Assembly (NCBI RefSeq): GCF_900182815.1
Contig: NZ_FXUA01000002.1
Span: 186,001 to 250,000, forward strand
Direction: 5' to 3'
Length of the DNA stretch: 64,000 nt
Source of the DNA: Algoriphagus winogradskyi
Lineage (GTDB): Bacteria > Bacteroidota > Bacteroidia > Cytophagales > Cyclobacteriaceae
Shown: one piece after another, positions 51,787-60,340 of the stretch
Numbering within the stretch: the first letter of the stretch is position 1
How the letters are laid out: every line of letters starts with the position of its first letter
Translations under genes and position numbers: made by a program
Notes under the pieces: model-generated
Seen by the model: only the letters and a program-made list of their open reading frames with translations
What the model was told of the DNA's origin: nothing
The model's database searches: none

Positions 51787-51849
51787 GCAAGTCTTGGCTC
51801 TCGAATCTTGGTTCTAATATCTATTGTCTTCCGTCTTGCTACTAATGTC
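51787..51849 (+). repeat. Heptamer tandem array, nine units
   Basis: Gapless units including TTGGCTC, TCGAATC, TTGGTTC, TAATATC, TATTGTC, TTCCGTC, TTGCTAC and TAATGTC, preceded by a degenerate GCAAGTC. The pattern TNNNNWC matches the array at 42470. It ends just before the TonB receptor stop codon. Confidence 0.7.
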
Positions 51850-51855
51850 TAGCTA

Positions 51856-54096
51856 TCAATACAAAAACGCCACCTTCACCCCTCCAAACCAGTTCCTTGT
51901 CGGCGCTGGTTGATAATATCTTCCGCCAAAGGGATTGAGGTCATTTCCAAGTGAGTAGCTTTCATTCAGTAAATTATCCACACCCGCAAAGGCTTCCAAT
52001 TCCCATTTTCCCGCAAAACTTCTTGCCCAGCCGAATCTTGCATTCACCAAATTATAGGCATCCTGATAAACAGTATTGGCATCATTGAGCGGGATCTCAT
52101 CGGTGAATTGGTGAGTGAAATTCAGGTAAAATCCTGGAGCAGTTCGAAGATCCAAGCGAGAAACCAGCGTATTTGGGGAGACGCCGGTCAGGTCATTTCC
52201 TGAGTAATCGTTATCTCCCTTCTGATAATTCGTAAAAGTGAAGTAATTCCCAGTGAATGCAGTCCCGATTTTTAGATTACGGACAAATCCCGTTTCATTG
52301 CTGATTAGCGCATAATCAATCGCTGCTTCTATTCCTTTTTGATTTGTGGACCCTGCATTTCGGAATAGAACCACGCCTTGCGGATTGGTGTAAGTGGTGA
52401 TGGTTTGATCAAGTTTGAAGTAAAAAGCAGTCAGATCCAGATTTAATTTTCCTTTTCCCAGCCTATAGCCGAGTTCATAATTGATTCCCTTTTCTGCTTC
52501 CAAATCAAGATTCAAACTTCCCTCATTTGTCCGAACTTCGTCTATAGTCGGTGGAGAAAAACCACTGCTGATACTTCCATATACTCCTGAGTAGTTGTTG
52601 AGCTGATAATTCAGCGCAAAACGCGGAACAACAATCGGATCAAATTTCCGCGTTTGCAAACCTAAAGTTCCGCCAGAAGCGTCGATTTGTCGATCGATTT
52701 CCAGACTGCTGAAATTCTCGCTCAGTGCGATAGTCACCATGAAGTTTTGCATCAAATTCCACTCTGCCTGTTGAAATAAAAATCCTTGAGTAGCCCGAAG
52801 CTTATCAGCGAATCTGACCGTATCGGCTACACCATTCACATTTCCAAAATTTTGGGCATCCGTCAAACTGGTTTGATATTCACCTCCTGCGATGATTCTC
52901 AGGTTTTTTGCGGCTAATTTTCCATCATAAGTGAATTTCGTTCTGCCACCAAAACCAAATCCCAGTTCCTTTTTGTAATCCAAAAGAAAGGGGTTTTCAA
53001 AGTCATTGGTGTTCAAATAGAGGGTAGTGGAATTCTTTACTTTGGAAGAAAAACGATACAAATGACCAATTGAAGCAAATACGGATTGCTGGGAAATTGA
53101 ACTGTTTTGATTTACTGATCCAGGTCTGGATTGAGTTGGGTCTTCCGCCACCTGATCCGCATTGAGTCCTCCAGGAATTTGATAATTCAAATCAGAAATC
53201 AATAGCTGAGTGCGAACCTCCTGCTTGTCTGAAACACTGAAAAATCCTCCCAATTGGAAGACTTGTCTATCCATTGCTGATTGCTCTCTATAGCCGTCTG
53301 ATTTTTGGCTAACGTAGGAAGCCTCAAATCCACCATTTCCAACTTGCTGAGAAACTCCCAATCTGAAGCGCGTCATTCCGAAATCTCCAGCCATAAAATC
53401 GGCCGTTACTCTTCCACCAATTGGATCAGCAGGACTGTAGAGATTTACCACGCCGCCATTACCAGCGCCATAGATGCTTCCCGATGGGCCCTTGATGACT
53501 TCAGCATTTCGGATATTAGATAGATCTAGCAAATTCAAAGCAGTGGTACCATCAGGAGCGGTAAATGGGACTTCATTCCAATACACCTTCACATTTCGCA
53601 CGCCAAAAGGAGCTCGAATGGAACTGCCACGAATCGAAATTCTATAACTTGCTGGGGCACGTTCTTCTATACGTACTCCAGGTTTCGTGTTGAATGAATT
53701 GACAATCGACGTTTCATTAAAGCGATTAAAATCCTGCTCTGAAACAACGACAATTGCTGCCGATTGCTCTAGCAGTGGGCGCTCAGATTCAAAGGCTGAA
53801 ACGGTGATTTCGGATAGGTTAAGCGATTTTTCGGTTAATTCAACGGTATGCTCGCCTTCTCCCAATATCGCAGTGAGAGGTTCATAACCCGATTTGAAGA
53901 AAGAGAAACTCTGATTTTCCGACCCTGAAAAAGCCAAAATTCCTGAGATGTTGGTGAGTTGAGCTTTGCCTTTTTCAGGTTGTACTCGCACGTTTTCCAA
54001 TGGAGTTTGTGTTTTAGCGTCGATGACTTTTATCTGAATCTGTGCCTGGCACAAAAAGGAGGAAAGAAGAAAAGCCAATGTCAAAATTTTATACAT
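51856..54096 (-). CDS. TonB-dependent receptor
   Basis: A 746-residue outer-membrane receptor with signal peptide (cleavage near CQAQ), a carboxypeptidase-like regulatory domain (about 20-85), a plug domain (VVVSEQDFNRFNETSIVNSFNTKPGVRIEERAP and DLSNIRNAEVIKGPSGSIYGAGNGGVVNLYS) and a beta-barrel ending in WFGGVKVAFLY. Plug and C-terminus resemble siderophore or vitamin receptors rather than SusC. Ligand unknown. It is divergent from the fucosidase gene with 133 bases between them. Confidence 0.93.
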   Translation of the reverse strand: MYKILTLAFLLSSFLCQAQIQIKVIDAKTQTPLENVRVQPEKGKAQLTNISGILAFSGSENQSFSFFKSGYEPLTAILGEGEHTVELTEKSLNLSEITVSAFESERPLLEQSAAIVVVSEQDFNRFNETSIVNSFNTKPGVRIEERAPASYRISIRGSSIRAPFGVRNVKVYWNEVPFTAPDGTTALNLLDLSNIRNAEVIKGPSGSIYGAGNGGVVNLYSPADPIGGRVTADFMAGDFGMTRFRLGVSQQVGNGGFEASYVSQKSDGYREQSAMDRQVFQLGGFFSVSDKQEVRTQLLISDLNYQIPGGLNADQVAEDPTQSRPGSVNQNSSISQQSVFASIGHLYRFSSKVKNSTTLYLNTNDFENPFLLDYKKELGFGFGGRTKFTYDGKLAAKNLRIIAGGEYQTSLTDAQNFGNVNGVADTVRFADKLRATQGFLFQQAEWNLMQNFMVTIALSENFSSLEIDRQIDASGGTLGLQTRKFDPIVVPRFALNYQLNNYSGVYGSISSGFSPPTIDEVRTNEGSLNLDLEAEKGINYELGYRLGKGKLNLDLTAFYFKLDQTITTYTNPQGVVLFRNAGSTNQKGIEAAIDYALISNETGFVRNLKIGTAFTGNYFTFTNYQKGDNDYSGNDLTGVSPNTLVSRLDLRTAPGFYLNFTHQFTDEIPLNDANTVYQDAYNLVNARFGWARSFAGKWELEAFAGVDNLLNESYSLGNDLNPFGGRYYQPAPTRNWFGGVKVAFLY

Positions 54097-54229
54097 AAAC
54101 GCAAATTAATGTCTTTCCCTCGAAGTTAGTATTGAGATTACACCAATGATCATTTCTAATATGTTTAGATTTGATACTTCTTTCAATATTGAGGCATAAG
54201 CCCTAATTTTCTCGCATAATTTATTCCTT

Positions 54230-56278
54230 ATGAAAAAAATACTTTGGCCTGCACTTTTGTTAATTCTTACTTTCTGTCAAGAAAAAGTTGCTCCACCTGC
54301 CCCTGTTCTTCCCGTTCCAGATGCAAAGCAGATTGCTTGGCAAGAATTGGAATATTACGGTTTTGTGCACTTCAATATGAATACATTCTCAGATAGAGAG
54401 TGGGGATTTGGTGATGAGAAACCAGAGATGTTTAATCCAACTGATCTCCAGCCTAGGCAATGGGCTCAGGTAGCTGCCGAAGCTGGTATGAAAGGATTGA
54501 TCATCACGGCTAAGCACCACGATGGATTTGTCCTTTGGCCTTCGGCTTATACAGAGCATTCGATTAAAAATAGCCCTTGGAAGGATGGAAAGGGTGATTT
54601 GATCAAAGAACTGGCTGAAGCATGTAAGGAATACGGATTGAAATTCGGAATCTATTATTCGCCTTGGGATAGAAATCACCCTGACTATGGCAAGCCGGAA
54701 TATATCACCTACATGAGAAATCAGTTGACGGAATTGCTTAGCAACTATGGAGATATTTTCGAAGTCTGGTTTGACGGAGCAAACGGCGGAGACGGTTATT
54801 ATGGTGGAGCAAATGAGGCTAGAAAAGTAGATAAACTAACGTATTATGATTGGCCAAATACCTATAAGCTTGTGCGTGAGTTGCAGCCGGGAGCCATGTT
54901 ATTTAGCGATGGCGGGCCTGACGTACGTTGGGTAGGAAATGAGCATGGCTTTGCCTATGAGACAACTTGGTCAAATTTAATGCGTGACTCTGTCTATGCT
55001 GGTATGCCGGAGTATCCCGAAAAATATGCTTCAGGTCAAGAAAATGGTACGCATTGGGTTCCCGCGGAAGCAGATGTTTCCATTCGCCCAGGATGGTATT
55101 ATCATAAATATGAAGATCACAAGGTCAGGTCACTTGAACAGCTTCTGGAAATTTACTATAAAAGCATCGGGAGAAACAGCTCTTTACTGATCAACTTTCC
55201 CGTGGACACGCGTGGCTTGATTCACGAAAATGATGTGGAGGCGATTTTAAAATTTGGTGAAAAAGTGAAAGAGGACTTTGCTGTAAATCTTGCAGCCCAA
55301 GCCAGCGTAAGTGCTGATGAGGAGAGAGGAGCGGGATATGAGGCCGAAAATATTCAAGATGAAAATTATGAAAGCTATTGGACTATTCCTGATGGAGGAA
55401 AAACTGGAGAGATCACTATAGATTTTGGTAGAGAAACGACTTTCAATAGACTTTTAATTCAGGAATACACCCCTCTTGGCCAGCGAGTGAAAGCATTTGT
55501 CCTTGAGAAAGAATCTGGTGAAACCTGGGAGAAAATCGCTGAAGGAACGACCGTTGGTCACAAAAGAATTCTCAGATTTCCTGATGTCACAGCGACAAAG
55601 GTTCGGGTGAGATTCACCGATGGGAAGGATATTCCGGTTATTTCAGAGATAGGAATTTACAATGCACCTAAGCTCTTACTTCCTCCAAGCTATTCCAGAG
55701 CTACGACAGGTGATGTGTCTTTAAGCGCTCCGGACGAAGGATTGGAAATCTATTACACTGTAGATGGATCAGAACCAAGCGTAGCAAGTCAGCAATATTC
55801 AGAGCCTTTTCAAATCGAACAAGCAAGTACTTTGCAAGCAATTTCTATCGATCCAGCTACTGGTAAGAAAAGCGAGTCACTTCGAATTGATGTGGATTTA
55901 GCAAAATCAAAATGGGTCGGCTCAACGGAAAAATCTGCCAAAGCAATTGACGAAAACGCCGGGTCTTACTTTACCAGTGAGAATAATATTCTTACCGTGG
56001 ACTTAGGTGAATCGGTTTCTTTGAAAGGTTTCACCTACTTGCCTATGCAGGGAAGATATCCAAGTGGGTTTATTACCAATTTTGCGTTTGAAGTAAGTGA
56101 AAATGGCACTTCATGGAAGCAGGTAGCTTCAGGAGAATTTTCAAATATTGTCAATAGTCCAATCGAGCAAACCATCAGATTTGATGCTGTGAATGCACAC
56201 TTTATCCGCTTGAAAGCAACCAAAACTGCAGATGGAAATCCTGCGACTTTCGCGGAAGTAGGAGTTTTGACAAAATAA
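54230..56278 (+). CDS. GH29 alpha-L-fucosidase lipoprotein with discoidin modules
   Basis: Exported 682-residue glycosidase of family GH29. Lipobox LTFC (Cys16) predicts a lipoprotein. The catalytic domain (about 30-350) has HFNMNTFSDREWGFGDEKPE, ITAKHHDGFVLWPS, and the nucleophile Asp182 in EVWFDGANGGDG. Two F5/8-type C (discoidin-like) modules (about 360-480 and 560-682) flank a chitobiase-like loop (YYTVDGSEPSVASQQY). It is followed 19 bases later by a sulfatase, suggesting degradation of sulfated fucose-containing glycans. Confidence 0.93.
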   Translation: MKKILWPALLLILTFCQEKVAPPAPVLPVPDAKQIAWQELEYYGFVHFNMNTFSDREWGFGDEKPEMFNPTDLQPRQWAQVAAEAGMKGLIITAKHHDGFVLWPSAYTEHSIKNSPWKDGKGDLIKELAEACKEYGLKFGIYYSPWDRNHPDYGKPEYITYMRNQLTELLSNYGDIFEVWFDGANGGDGYYGGANEARKVDKLTYYDWPNTYKLVRELQPGAMLFSDGGPDVRWVGNEHGFAYETTWSNLMRDSVYAGMPEYPEKYASGQENGTHWVPAEADVSIRPGWYYHKYEDHKVRSLEQLLEIYYKSIGRNSSLLINFPVDTRGLIHENDVEAILKFGEKVKEDFAVNLAAQASVSADEERGAGYEAENIQDENYESYWTIPDGGKTGEITIDFGRETTFNRLLIQEYTPLGQRVKAFVLEKESGETWEKIAEGTTVGHKRILRFPDVTATKVRVRFTDGKDIPVISEIGIYNAPKLLLPPSYSRATTGDVSLSAPDEGLEIYYTVDGSEPSVASQQYSEPFQIEQASTLQAISIDPATGKKSESLRIDVDLAKSKWVGSTEKSAKAIDENAGSYFTSENNILTVDLGESVSLKGFTYLPMQGRYPSGFITNFAFEVSENGTSWKQVASGEFSNIVNSPIEQTIRFDAVNAHFIRLKATKTADGNPATFAEVGVLTK

Positions 56279-56297
56279 TATCAGAAAGTAAAATATA

Positions 56298-57686
56298 ATG
56301 AAACTCCAATTAGGTCTAATTCTGGGAGCTACTCTTTTGCTAGCTTCCTGTGCCAAAGAAGAAAAAAAGGTTGCTCCAACTAAGCCCAATGTTATTGTTA
56401 TCCTTTCGGACGATCAAGGCACGCTGGATTTGAATAGTTATGGTTCAACTGATTTATCCACACCAAACCTTGGCCGATTGGCAGCTTCGGGAGTACGATT
56501 CACTCAATTCTATGCTGTGGCGCCGGTTTGCTCACCCTCCAGAGCTGGACTTTTGACGGGAAGGTATAATTACAATGCAGGTCTCTATGGAAACGTGGAT
56601 ATTCCTGCTCATGACCCGGAAGGAAAGTCAGGTATGCCAACCGAGCAAATTACTATGGCTGAGCTATTCAAACCGGCAGGTTATAGAACAGCTTCCATTG
56701 GTAAATGGCATTTGGGACATACCCCAGAACAGCTTCCAAACGGTCAAGGTTTCGATTATTTCTTCGGGCACCAAAGGGGTTGTATCGATAATTACTCCCA
56801 CTATTTCTTCTGGAGCGGGCCAAATCTTCACGATTTGTATCAAAACGAGAAAGAAATCTATCGTCCTGGAGAATTCTTTGGCGACTTGATGGTGGAGGAA
56901 GTGAAGGAGTTTACTCAACCTTCGGCAGATCCCTTTTTCATCTATTGGGCGATCAATATGCCTCACTATCCATATCAGGGCAGACCTAGTTGGTTGGAGC
57001 ATTATAAGGATTTACCAAGTCCGCGTAAGGAATATGCAGCTTTTATTTCCACGTTGGATGAGTTGGTAGGAAATGTATTGGATCATTTGGAGGAAACGGG
57101 TCAGTTGGATAATACAATTATCGTCTTCCAATCCGATCATGGACACAGCACAGAAGAACGTGCCTATTTTGGTGGAGGTAATGCCGGGCCCTTCAATGGC
57201 GCAAAGTTCAGCATGCTGGAAGGAGGTATCCGAGTACCTGCGATCATTTCCTGGCCAGGTGGTGATCTTCCCAAAGGCGAAGTAAGAAATCAATGGGCTG
57301 GAAGTGTGGATTGGTTTCCCACACTTGCTGACTTGGCAGAAGTAGAAATGCCAAATGCAGCGGATATGGATGGCATCAGCTTAAGAGATGTCATTTACGA
57401 TAACGCACCTTCTGGACATGATGTGATGCATTGGGTTACTGGCAACCCTGAAGTAACTACCAACTCTTGGGCAGTTCGAAAAGGACCGTGGAAACTACTT
57501 GGCAACCCTCGTGATCCTGCCAAGAAATTGACATTTTCCGAGGAGGACGAACTCTATCTGGTCAATTTGTCTCAGGACAGCACGGAATCCAAAAATCTAA
57601 AATTGGAATATCCTGAGGTTACAGCAGAATTATTACTTCTACATGAGGATTGGCTTAAAGGAGTTTTGGACTCCAAATCAAAATAA
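56298..57686 (+). CDS. Arylsulfatase-family (S1) lipoprotein
   Basis: Exported 462-residue sulfatase with lipobox LLASC (Cys18). The metal-binding VILSDDQG (near 35) is followed by the formylglycine site CSPSR (Cys78, matured by a radical-SAM or other maturase not in this window) and GLLTGRY, then GKWHLGH, HQRGCIDNYSHYF, and FQSDHGHS. It lies 19 bases after the fucosidase gene, so the two are probably one operon acting on a sulfated fucoside. The exact sulfate ester position cannot be read. Confidence 0.94.
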   Translation: MKLQLGLILGATLLLASCAKEEKKVAPTKPNVIVILSDDQGTLDLNSYGSTDLSTPNLGRLAASGVRFTQFYAVAPVCSPSRAGLLTGRYNYNAGLYGNVDIPAHDPEGKSGMPTEQITMAELFKPAGYRTASIGKWHLGHTPEQLPNGQGFDYFFGHQRGCIDNYSHYFFWSGPNLHDLYQNEKEIYRPGEFFGDLMVEEVKEFTQPSADPFFIYWAINMPHYPYQGRPSWLEHYKDLPSPRKEYAAFISTLDELVGNVLDHLEETGQLDNTIIVFQSDHGHSTEERAYFGGGNAGPFNGAKFSMLEGGIRVPAIISWPGGDLPKGEVRNQWAGSVDWFPTLADLAEVEMPNAADMDGISLRDVIYDNAPSGHDVMHWVTGNPEVTTNSWAVRKGPWKLLGNPRDPAKKLTFSEEDELYLVNLSQDSTESKNLKLEYPEVTAELLLLHEDWLKGVLDSKSK

Positions 57687-57753
57687 GGTGGAAATTAATA
57701 ATTGATTTGTCTATTTTGAAGGCAAAGTTTATTACCCATAACTTAGTTATAAC

Positions 57754-58326
57754 ATGAACAGACGAATCGCACTTAGGCATCTCGCGCTGATTTCTGGAGG
57801 ACTTGCCCTAATTCCTTCCTGCGACTTCAGCTCAGACGATATTCTTGCCGCATATGAAAATCTCAAGGTTACTGCTTCGCAAAAGCAACTTTTGGGAGAC
57901 ATCTCCAATACAATAATACCAGCAGGTGAACTCAAAGGTGCTTTAGAGTTGGAAGTACCTGACTTCATTCTCGTAATGGTGAATGATTGTATGACTTCGG
58001 ATAATCAGGTTCTTTTCAGTACCGGATTAGCAGCTTTTTCTGAATACGCCAAGAATACATCAGGCAAAAAATATGATAATCTCAGTAGCAAGGAGAAAGA
58101 AGATCTGATCCAACAGGGAATTGATTTGAAGCCTGCTGAAACGCCTGAAGGTGAAAAAGAACGAGCTATCTCTTATTTCCTTAATACAACCAAGAGATTA
58201 ACCATGCAGGGCTATATGGCCTCAGAGTATATTCAGACAGAAATTATTCCTTACTCACTTATTCCTGGACCATATAATGGTGCAGCGCTAATCTCAGAAA
58301 CTCAAAAACCTAGAATCAATGGCTAA
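57754..58326 (+). CDS. Gluconate 2-dehydrogenase subunit 3-like protein
   Basis: A 190-residue exported protein with a twin-arginine-like start (MNRRIALRHLAL) and lipobox IPSC (Cys23), so possibly a Tat-exported lipoprotein. The helical body belongs to the gluconate 2-dehydrogenase subunit 3 family (SDISNTIIPAGELKG-like start; GYMASEYIQTEIIPYSLIPGPY-like end), the small partner of GMC-type dehydrogenases. It overlaps the GMC gene by eight bases. The Tat signal may carry the folded flavoprotein partner out. Confidence 0.9.
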   Translation: MNRRIALRHLALISGGLALIPSCDFSSDDILAAYENLKVTASQKQLLGDISNTIIPAGELKGALELEVPDFILVMVNDCMTSDNQVLFSTGLAAFSEYAKNTSGKKYDNLSSKEKEDLIQQGIDLKPAETPEGEKERAISYFLNTTKRLTMQGYMASEYIQTEIIPYSLIPGPYNGAALISETQKPRING

Positions 58327-60037
58327 TCTGAATATCAGAAACAAACAGGAACGAACGTATCAAGCCATAGTCGTAGGTTCTGGAGCCAGTGGAGGATGGG
58401 CAGCCAAGGAGTTTGGAGACTTGGGGGTGAAAACTCTTTTGCTCGAAAGAGGTAGAAATGTAGAGCATATCAAGGATTATCCTACCACCAACCTTCTTCC
58501 TTACGAATTCAAGCATAGAGGAAAATTACCCCAAAAGGTCCTCGATGAAAACCCTATTGTTTCTAAATGCTACGCCTTTGGAGAAGATTCTGAGCACTTT
58601 TTTGCCAAAGATGCTGAGCAGCCTTACATCCAGGAAAAGCCATTTGACTGGATTAAAGGATATCAGGTAGGTGGAAAATCCCTTCTTTGGGCTAGACAAG
58701 TTCAACGCTGGTCAGACTATGATTTCGAGGGTCCAGCGAGAGATGGATTTGCGGTGGACTGGCCGATTCGATACAAGGATATTGCTCCATGGTACAGCCA
58801 TGTGGAAAAGTTTGCGGGTGTTTCTGGAAATCTTGATGGACTAGATACGTTGCCTGATGGGGAATTTTTGCCTGGATATGATTTAAATATTGTAGAGAAG
58901 CATTTTGCCCAAAAGCTAAAAGAAACCTATGGTGGGGATCGACATATGATTTCTGCCAGATGTGCGCACATTCATGAGCCAAGGCCAGAATTTACTGCAC
59001 AAGGAAGAGCTTCTTGTCAAAACAGAAATCTTTGTCAACGCGGATGTCCTTTTGGAGGATATTTCAGTAGCAATTCTTCTACGATTCCCTGGGCTTTGAA
59101 AAGTGGAAACGTAACGCTAAGACCAGATTCGGTGGTCCATTCCATTATTTACGACGATAAAAAAGGTAAGGCAACTGGCGTTAGAGTAATTGATGCACAT
59201 ACTAAAGAAGTTGAAGAATTCTATGCAGATGTAATCTTTATCAATGCTGCCGCGATTAATTCCAATGCCATTTTGATGAATTCTACTTCTGCTAGATTCC
59301 CTAATGGACTTGGAAACGACAGTGGGGTTTTGGGTAAATATTTTGCTTTCCATAATTACCGTGCACAAGTAAATGGCTCTTACGAAGGATTTATGGAATA
59401 CACCACCACAGGCGGACGTCCTACCAGTGGTTATATTCCTAGATTTAGAAACGTGAAAAAGCAGGAAACCGATTTTTTACGTGGTTATGCAGGGGGATTT
59501 AGTGCTTATAGAGGTGGAGGCTACGTAGCTGACGCGAGAGTAGGAATGGATTTGAAAAATAGCATGCTCAATAAAACTCCGCCTGATGGACCTTGGAGAG
59601 TTGGCTCACATATGATGGGAGAGACTATCCCTAAAGAGTCGAATTACATTGCTTTGGACAAAGACAGACTTGACCCCTATGGTTTACCTACCTTGAAATT
59701 CAATGTGTCTTACGATGACAATGATGAGAAGATGATCTTGGATTATCAGGAGCAGGTTTCCGAAATGTTTGAGAAAGCAGGATTTACAGACATTAGGGTA
59801 AATGACGATCATAGAACCCCAGGATTGGATATTCACGAAATGGGGGGCGTAAGAATGGGCAAGGATCCAAAAACGTCTATGCTCAATGGCAATCATCAGC
59901 TACATGCCGTCCCAAATGTATATGTGACCGACGGTGCTTGCATGACTTCTACCTCTACCCAAAATCCTACATTGACCTACATGGCATTTGCAGCGAGAGC
60001 TGCGCACCACGCAGTGAATGAAAGCAAGAAAGGTTGA
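58319..60037 (+). CDS. GMC-family FAD oxidoreductase
   Basis: A 572-residue GMC dehydrogenase of the gluconate/glucoside 3-dehydrogenase type. FAD motif VVGSGASGGWAAKEFGDLG (near 18), YQVGGKSLLWARQVQRW, a Cys-rich segment CQNRNLCQRGCPFGGYFSSNSS (near 233), HEMGGVRMG with the catalytic His, and the C-terminal TDGACMTSTSTQNPTLTYMAFA. It has no signal of its own and is coupled to the Tat-type subunit. Together they likely oxidise a sugar released by the upstream hydrolases. Substrate not known. Confidence 0.93.
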   Translation: MANLNIRNKQERTYQAIVVGSGASGGWAAKEFGDLGVKTLLLERGRNVEHIKDYPTTNLLPYEFKHRGKLPQKVLDENPIVSKCYAFGEDSEHFFAKDAEQPYIQEKPFDWIKGYQVGGKSLLWARQVQRWSDYDFEGPARDGFAVDWPIRYKDIAPWYSHVEKFAGVSGNLDGLDTLPDGEFLPGYDLNIVEKHFAQKLKETYGGDRHMISARCAHIHEPRPEFTAQGRASCQNRNLCQRGCPFGGYFSSNSSTIPWALKSGNVTLRPDSVVHSIIYDDKKGKATGVRVIDAHTKEVEEFYADVIFINAAAINSNAILMNSTSARFPNGLGNDSGVLGKYFAFHNYRAQVNGSYEGFMEYTTTGGRPTSGYIPRFRNVKKQETDFLRGYAGGFSAYRGGGYVADARVGMDLKNSMLNKTPPDGPWRVGSHMMGETIPKESNYIALDKDRLDPYGLPTLKFNVSYDDNDEKMILDYQEQVSEMFEKAGFTDIRVNDDHRTPGLDIHEMGGVRMGKDPKTSMLNGNHQLHAVPNVYVTDGACMTSTSTQNPTLTYMAFAARAAHHAVNESKKG

Positions 60038-60060
60038 TTGAGCATTCAATTGATTGGTAA

Positions 60061-60097
60061 AAACCCTTAGGAAAACTTGTATTCCTAAGGGTTTTTT
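60061..60097 (+). terminator. Intrinsic terminator after the GMC gene
   Basis: AAACCCTTAGGAA (60061-60073) and TTCCTAAGGGTTT (60082-60094) form a perfect 13-bp stem followed by T. Confidence 0.93.
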
Positions 60098-60205
60098 GAT
60101 TTTGAACAGTAATAAAAAATTGCTGGAAGTGTTGGTTTTCAGAGGTTTTCATATAAAAGTCTTGATTAATTGGTTAATTGACTTAGAATTTGAACAAAAT
60201 AGGGG

Positions 60206-60237
60206 TTAACGCGTGTTAAAAATCAGGTTTATAAACC
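60206..60237. promoter_or_regulatory. Two inverted repeats upstream of the bshA leader
   Basis: TTAAC and GTTAA (60206-60210, 60215-60219) and the perfect 12-base palindrome GGTTTATAAACC (60226-60237) lie 14-45 bases before the leader ATG. They could bind a regulator of bacillithiol synthesis; no known consensus is claimed. Confidence 0.4.
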
Positions 60238-60250
60238 AGCCCACACAAAT

Positions 60251-60340
60251 ATGAAATCGAGCACTCCTTTATCCTTTCTGGAAGATGTTAAAAAGAGCGA
60301 GATTCCTTGTGGCCTTTTATTGAAAATTATTTGCACATGA
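60251..60340 (+). CDS. Leader micropeptide frame C before bshA
   Basis: A 29-codon frame from ATGAAATCGAGC to a TGA that overlaps the bshA ATG (ATGA). The peptide begins MKSSTPL and continues through SEIPCGLLLKIICT, so it matches leader B in frame at both ends. Overlap with bshA implies translational coupling. It contains two cysteine codons near its end, which would suit a cysteine-linked gene, but sensing is speculation. Confidence 0.55.
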   Translation: MKSSTPLSFLEDVKKSEIPCGLLLKIICT

